Assembly (NCBI GenBank): GCA_050014815.1
Contig: JBEKCP010000042.1
Location: forward strand, 1-18,595
Direction of reading: 5' to 3'
DNA: 18,595 bases
Origin: JBEKCP01 sp050014815
Lineage (GTDB): Bacteria > Planctomycetota > Planctomycetia > Pirellulales > Thermoguttaceae
In this document: one piece after another, positions 15,064 through 18,595 of the stretch
Layout: every line of letters begins with the position of its first letter
Numbering within the stretch: the stretch's first letter is position 1
The notes under the pieces: model-generated
Database searches by the model: none
Seen by the model: only the letters and a program-made list of their open reading frames with translations
Told to the model about the DNA's origin: nothing
Translations under genes and position numbers: made by a program

Positions 15064-16212
15064 ATGAAATCTCAGAAGCTTCTGGTCCTTGGGCTCGCCG
15101 CAATCTTCTCTTGCCAGTTGCCCGCCCCGGCTCGTGCAATGACTGTGGAAGAGGCGGCGAAGCTCTGCCGGAACAGTGGGCGGCCGCTGCTGATCGTGGC
15201 GGGTCGCCACACGTGTGGCAACACCACGGCGGTGCTGGGGCATCTCCAGGAGCCCTCGCTCGCGACTGCCTTGTCGCCGTATGTGAACGTCTTCGTCGAT
15301 GTCGACGGACCCGAAGGCCGAGTTTGCCAGGAGAAGTTCGGATCGCCCGGCAATATGCTCCCCTTTGTCTATGTGGTCCGGTCCGACGGGCAGAAACTCT
15401 ACAGCCACAGCGGTTTCTTGAAAAGCGACGAACTCCGCAACGCGTTGCTTTCCGAGGCGGCGAAGGCGGGCAGAGGGCTGTCGGACAAGGAGATGGCCCT
15501 GGTGAAAAAGGCCCTGGAGGAAGCCAAGCGGGCACAGAAGAAGGGCGACCTCGGCGAAGCCGTCAAGTCGCTGCTGCCCTTGAAGAAGCTTGGTCCGTTG
15601 GGCAGCATCAACTGTTTCACCGGCCCCGGCGCGGAGGCCAATCAACTCGTCACCCAGTTGACCGAGGAGGGCAAGACGATATTGAAGGAGGTCGATGAGA
15701 AGTTCTCGGGCGGCGAACCCGCTTTGGACGCGGCGATGACTTATATCAAAGCGAAACGCACGTTCGCGCTGCTGCCGACGCTCAAGACGGAACTGGCTGC
15801 CGCGGCGCGCAAGTACGAGCATCGCCGGGGCTTCACCGACGTGCTCGCCCAGGCCGAGGCACTCGATCGCGCTCAGGCTGCCGCCGCCTCCCCCCACACC
15901 GCGAAGAGGGCCGCCGAAGGTTTCGAGAAGATCGTTTCAACCTATCCCGATACGGAAGCGGCCAGGCGAGCGGCTGAGCAGCTCAAGAACCTCGCCCATG
16001 ACGATGACGGCGCGCCGCCCGCGGACGATCCAAGGCCCGCTTATCGAACCTGGACGGATACTACGGGCCAATTCACCATCAAGGCGCGCTACGCCGGCGT
16101 CAACGACGATAAGGTGTCGCTCGAAGCCGAGGACGGGCGAAAGGTCCAGGTGCCGTTGGAGAAGCTGAGCGACGCGGACCGCAAGTTCCTCAAGTCGCTT
16201 CGGGAAAAGTAG
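15064..16212 (+). CDS. Secreted thioredoxin-fold protein with C-terminal SHD1 domain
   Basis: 382 aa. The ATG at 15064 (GGGGA ~10 nt upstream) opens a signal peptide MKSQKLLVLGLAAIFSCQLPAPARA. The IFSC end could alternatively be a poor lipobox. Residues ~28-125 form a thioredoxin-like fold: RPLLIVAGRHTCGNTTAVL (the active-site loop reads CGNT, so only one Cys of CxxC), YVNVFVDVDGPEG, and NMLPFVYVV with the cis-Pro. Residues ~130-320 are helical and Lys/Glu/Ala-rich (MALVKKALEEAKRAQKKGDL) with a TPR-like FEKIVSTYPDTEAARRAAEQ segment. Residues ~328-382 are an SHD1 domain (RTWTDTTGQFTIKARY, DDKVSLEAEDGRKVQVPLEKLSDADRKFL), a fusion partner widely used in Planctomycetota and relatives. With a single Cys it is unlikely to be a dithiol oxidoreductase, so a binding or scaffold role is inferred. 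The TAG stop is supplied by the first bases of a hairpin repeat. Confidence 0.88.
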   Translation: MKSQKLLVLGLAAIFSCQLPAPARAMTVEEAAKLCRNSGRPLLIVAGRHTCGNTTAVLGHLQEPSLATALSPYVNVFVDVDGPEGRVCQEKFGSPGNMLPFVYVVRSDGQKLYSHSGFLKSDELRNALLSEAAKAGRGLSDKEMALVKKALEEAKRAQKKGDLGEAVKSLLPLKKLGPLGSINCFTGPGAEANQLVTQLTEEGKTILKEVDEKFSGGEPALDAAMTYIKAKRTFALLPTLKTELAAAARKYEHRRGFTDVLAQAEALDRAQAAAASPHTAKRAAEGFEKIVSTYPDTEAARRAAEQLKNLAHDDDGAPPADDPRPAYRTWTDTTGQFTIKARYAGVNDDKVSLEAEDGRKVQVPLEKLSDADRKFLKSLREK

Positions 16213-16302
16213 GTCCCGCTTGCCGAGCGGGACTTTCGCAGTAGGTCCCGCTTGCCGAGCGGGACTCCACGACGAAAGTCCCGCTCGGCAAGCGGGACCT
16301 AC
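16209..16302. repeat. Triplet of 30-bp hairpin units between convergent genes
   Basis: Units 1 (16209-16238) and 3 (16273-16302) are perfect 30-bp reverse complements. Unit 2 (16241-16271) is a direct copy of unit 1 that differs only at its 3' end. Each unit contains the stem GTCCCGCT / AGCGGGAC with loop TGCCG. Unit 1 overlaps the stop codon of the thioredoxin-fold gene: its second to fourth bases are the TAG. This looks like a dispersed repeat of the genome rather than a unique structure. Confidence 0.85.
16215..16298. terminator. Probable bidirectional transcription terminator
   Basis: Because unit 1 and unit 3 are inverted, transcripts from either side meet the same sequence first: an 8-bp GC-rich stem (GTCCCGCT/AGCGGGAC) followed by TTTCG. 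The T-run is short, so efficiency is uncertain. The position between two convergent stops (16212 and 16313) supports the role. Confidence 0.5.
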
Positions 16303-16312
16303 ACGCTCCGCG

Positions 16313-18595
16313 TCACGGCGACTTCACCTTCGCCGGGTCGTTCTTCCAGCCGTACTGCTTCTCGAACTCAGGCCCCGAGAGGGTCAGGTACTCGCCCTCG
16401 TCGGTCAGAGCGACGTAGAGCAACTGGTCTTCGATGCCGGGCGAGCCGCGGTAGTGGCCCTCCGGCGAAATGAGCGCGAAGCGGTTGCCCTCGATCGGCA
16501 GGAGCGTCACCACGGGCCGGGCCGTCTCGACGTCCCACTGGCGGACGAGGTTCATGCCGCCGACCCACAGCCGCCGGTCGTCGCCCGTGAAGGCCGGACT
16601 CGTATCACTGCGCACCTGCGTATCGAGCAGCGACACGGTCTTGCCCGTAGCGACCTCCGCCAGGAGGACGTTCCCCTTATCCGTCCCGACCGCCACGAGC
16701 CCGCGGCTGGGGGCGAAGTCGATGCCTGCGATCCACCCGACTCCTGCGAGTTTATGGCTTGGCTTGCCCGTGGGGCCATCGGAAACCAGCCAACCCTTGT
16801 CGCCCCCCCCCACCATCCACCGGATCGACTTGCCGTCGGCGGCCCAGGCGACGCCGCGAATTTTGTCGGCGGCTATTTCGCGGAGCAAATCGCCCGAGGC
16901 GCCATCGAATAGCCGGACGGTATCGGCCATCTGCAGCAGCCGCGAGCCGTCCGGCGAAAACTGCCACGCACTGCGTGCATCGCCGGCCAGCGGCTTGGCA
17001 AACTCGCGGACGGTTCCGTGGACCGGATCGCCGATTCCGACAATGCGGTAGTCCTTCTTCACGAGCAATTGATTGTCCGGCGACCAGCGGCCGGGGATGT
17101 CATACTGGCCCCCCTTGCCCCCGCCCTTCTCGATGATCTTGCCCGTTGCCGCATCCCACACCGTCCCGAATTCCCGGACGTATTGCCCGTCCGGAGAAAT
17201 GTCCAGGTCGAATGTCCCCACCTGGAATCGATTGGGTAACTTTGCACTCGCGAACGACACCAGCGTCTCCTTCTGGCCGGTGCGGAAGACGTGTACGTAT
17301 TGCGACGAGTCGCGCCAGGCCAGCGCGCTTCCCTTCCGGGCAAACCGGAGCGGGCATGCAAGGCCCCCGTGGCCGCCCAAGCTTCCGGCCATCTGCATCG
17401 TGCCGAGGTCCCAGAGCACAAGGCGATGATCCTGGTAGAGCGCGGCCAGTTGTCTGCCATCCGTCGAGAAGTCCAAGGCGACGACCTGCGCATCGCGGTT
17501 GTCGGCCCGCTGCGGTAGCGTCTTGAGAGGCTTGCCGGTCAGGGCGTCGTAGATCCGGCCGCCCACTGCCAGCAGCTTGCCGTCCCGCGAGAAACGGAGG
17601 GTCGCGGAAAGCGCGCGATCACCGGCATCGAGATCATAGGCGACTGAGCCGTCGGCCACGCGCCAACATCGAAGGATACCCCATTTCCCCCCTGGTCCGG
17701 GCCCGACCAGCAGCGATCCATCGGGCGAAAGGCGAAGCCCGACTCTGTCGCTGCCCACGCCGAGCGACCGCTGCGGCTCCAGCGTGGCAACGTCCAGCAA
17801 CTTCACGGCCAGCTCATTCGGCCGTCCGGTTGCAGCGGCACATGCGATCGTCTTTCCATCGGGCAGGAACACGAAAGGCCCCAGCCCGGTCGGTTCGGGT
17901 CCGTACTCCTTCAACCGGACCCCTCGCTCCACGTCCCAGAAACTAATGGACCAGCCGCCGCCGCGACGGGCAACGCCGAGCTTTCGGCCGTCGGGCGACC
18001 AGCAAACCGACACCTGGTCCGCCGACGCCGATGCCGACAGCTTGAGGCAATGGGCTATTTTGCCGCTTTGCACGTCCCAAAGGCGGACTGCTGGCTGACC
18101 TTCCGGCCCTCGCCCGCCGATAGCAACCAGCCGGCCATCGGGCGACCAGCTCGCAGACCACGCTTCCGTCGGCAGGAGGATCCTGACCGTCTGGAGCGTC
18201 TTGGCGTCGAGCACCCGCACGGCGGTCGGGCGCGCGGCGAGCAGGTATCGGCCATCCGGGCTGGATTCGATACTGGCGTAATTATTAAATGCCAACCAGC
18301 CGTCGCGGACGTGCGGCGTCTCGATGGTCCACGACCGGAGCCCGCGGATCTTGGCCGGCTCGACGACCAGGGCCGCGGGATCCAGCGGCCCGCCCTGCTC
18401 CAACGGCTTGGGCTGCCAGTCGGCCTTCTGGGGCCCGGGGGAGGGGCTAGGGGCTGGGGGCGAGGGACGAGGGATTGGGGATTGGGGATTGGGGATTGGA
18501 CCAGACGCCTGCGTACTCGGTACTGAGTACGCAGTACTGGGTACTGAGTACGCAGTACTGGGTACTGAGGACTGAGCACCCGGTACTGAGTACCC
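16313..18595 (-). CDS. WD40-repeat protein with low-complexity linker (5' truncated by window edge)
   Basis: The C-terminal ~760 residues of a larger protein. The frame is open to the right edge; the only nearby start (TTG at 18403) has no ribosome-binding site, so the gene most likely begins outside. Starting at the edge, ~55 residues are a Pro/Ser-rich linker. Next comes LDPAALVVEPAKIRGLRSWTIET, which commonly introduces WD40 regions in planctomycete proteins (often behind a Ser/Thr kinase or other domain; none is visible here). I count 14 blades by their S/P-DG-x-hydrophobic-hydrophobic turns and closing W/L-D-x-x-TG-K steps. Examples are WSPDGRLVAIGG...RLWDVQSGK, FSTDGRQLAALYQ...LVLWDLG, FSPDGSRLLQMADTVRLFD and NLVRQWDVETARPV. 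Fourteen fits two seven-bladed propellers. The end (SPEGHYRGSPGIEDQLLYV, YGWKNDPAKVK) is also a recurrent planctomycete tail. It is convergent with the thioredoxin-fold gene. Confidence 0.85.
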   Translation of the reverse strand, partial: GYSVPGAQSSVPSTAYSVPSTAYSVPSTQASGPIPNPQSPIPRPSPPAPSPSPGPQKADWQPKPLEQGGPLDPAALVVEPAKIRGLRSWTIETPHVRDGWLAFNNYASIESSPDGRYLLAARPTAVRVLDAKTLQTVRILLPTEAWSASWSPDGRLVAIGGRGPEGQPAVRLWDVQSGKIAHCLKLSASASADQVSVCWSPDGRKLGVARRGGGWSISFWDVERGVRLKEYGPEPTGLGPFVFLPDGKTIACAAATGRPNELAVKLLDVATLEPQRSLGVGSDRVGLRLSPDGSLLVGPGPGGKWGILRCWRVADGSVAYDLDAGDRALSATLRFSRDGKLLAVGGRIYDALTGKPLKTLPQRADNRDAQVVALDFSTDGRQLAALYQDHRLVLWDLGTMQMAGSLGGHGGLACPLRFARKGSALAWRDSSQYVHVFRTGQKETLVSFASAKLPNRFQVGTFDLDISPDGQYVREFGTVWDAATGKIIEKGGGKGGQYDIPGRWSPDNQLLVKKDYRIVGIGDPVHGTVREFAKPLAGDARSAWQFSPDGSRLLQMADTVRLFDGASGDLLREIAADKIRGVAWAADGKSIRWMVGGGDKGWLVSDGPTGKPSHKLAGVGWIAGIDFAPSRGLVAVGTDKGNVLLAEVATGKTVSLLDTQVRSDTSPAFTGDDRRLWVGGMNLVRQWDVETARPVVTLLPIEGNRFALISPEGHYRGSPGIEDQLLYVALTDEGEYLTLSGPEFEKQYGWKNDPAKVKSP
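18430..18499. repeat. G-run-rich low-complexity tract with GGGGATT heptamers
   Basis: The + strand has about ten runs of 3-5 G in 70 nt, ending in consecutive GGGGATT heptamers. This fits the G-quadruplex pattern. It encodes, on the other strand, the Pro/Ser linker of the WD40 protein (PNPQSPIPRPSPPAPSPSPG) without breaking the frame. Confidence 0.75.
18519..18595. repeat. 21-bp tandem repeat in the WD40 protein linker
   Basis: Two exact 21-bp units (18519-18539 and 18540-18560), each beginning GGTACTGAGTACGCAGTAC, are followed by a degenerate third (18561-18581) and the start of a fourth cut by the edge. Each unit is seven codons, so the minus-strand frame reads a repeating YSVPSTA heptapeptide. 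The unit is built from GTACT/AGTAC palindromes. Such tracts also occur between genes in planctomycetes, so this may be a repeat captured inside a linker. Confidence 0.75.

Noticed and set aside
16209..16302. CRISPR-like array (three short repeats)
   Set aside because: One unit is inverted, the gaps are 2 and 1 bp rather than ~30-bp spacers, and each unit is a self-complementary hairpin.
1..18595. tRNA, rRNA or riboswitch genes
   Set aside because: Nothing with the corresponding conserved sequence was recognised in the intergenic stretches. A covariance-model search would be needed to exclude small ncRNAs.

Overview
The window looks like a chromosomal piece of a GC-rich Planctomycetota-type bacterium. 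A related Verrucomicrobiota/Lentisphaerota member of the PVC group cannot be excluded. The clues are family content: secreted PQQ-like beta-propeller proteins, a secreted thioredoxin-fold protein ending in an SHD1 (SLA1 homology) domain, a large WD40 protein with a planctomycete-style linker and tail, an alpha-galactosidase with an Ig-like N-terminal domain, and families of short palindromic repeats between genes. No rRNA, tRNA, CRISPR array, integrase or transposase gene was seen.

Layout. (1) 2-280 (+) is the 3' end of a PQQ-like propeller gene cut by the window edge. (2) 367-3840 (-) encodes a secreted protein made of two complete copies of a ~563-residue module, weakly resembling the GH123/DUF4091 group. 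(3) 3922-4080 holds a REP/MITE-like palindromic element. (4) 4098-11407 (-) is a run of four secreted-protein genes. In transcription order they are a six-hairpin glycoside hydrolase, a nucleoside-hydrolase-fold protein, a heparinase II/III-like alpha/alpha-toroid protein and a PQQ-like propeller. The first three are 29 and 38 bp apart and probably form an operon. (5) 11510-12759 (-) is a two-gene unit: a trypsin-fold protein that has lost two catalytic residues, and a 95-aa protein with an Asp/Glu-only tail. (6) 12862-12996 is a second copy of the palindromic element, inverted relative to the first. (7) 13267-16212 (+) holds a GH27 alpha-galactosidase behind a recognisable sigma70-like promoter, then the thioredoxin-fold/SHD1 gene. 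(8) 16209-16302 carries three hairpin units between convergent genes. (9) 16313-18595 (-) is a WD40 protein with 14 visible blades; its open frame continues through a low-complexity linker and off the window.

Functionally the region reads as an extracellular or periplasmic carbohydrate-processing neighbourhood: a GH27 enzyme, a six-hairpin glycosidase, a lyase-like toroid protein, a putative GH123-like twin and propeller scaffolds. No SusC/SusD pair, sulfatase or sigma/anti-sigma regulator is visible, so it is not a canonical PUL and the substrate is unknown. The least explained items are the twin-module protein, the pseudo-protease/acidic-tail pair, the long charged insert in the alpha-galactosidase, and the repeats that reach into a stop codon and a protein linker. 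Start codons were chosen by ribosome-binding site and signal peptide and are often shorter than the longest open frame.
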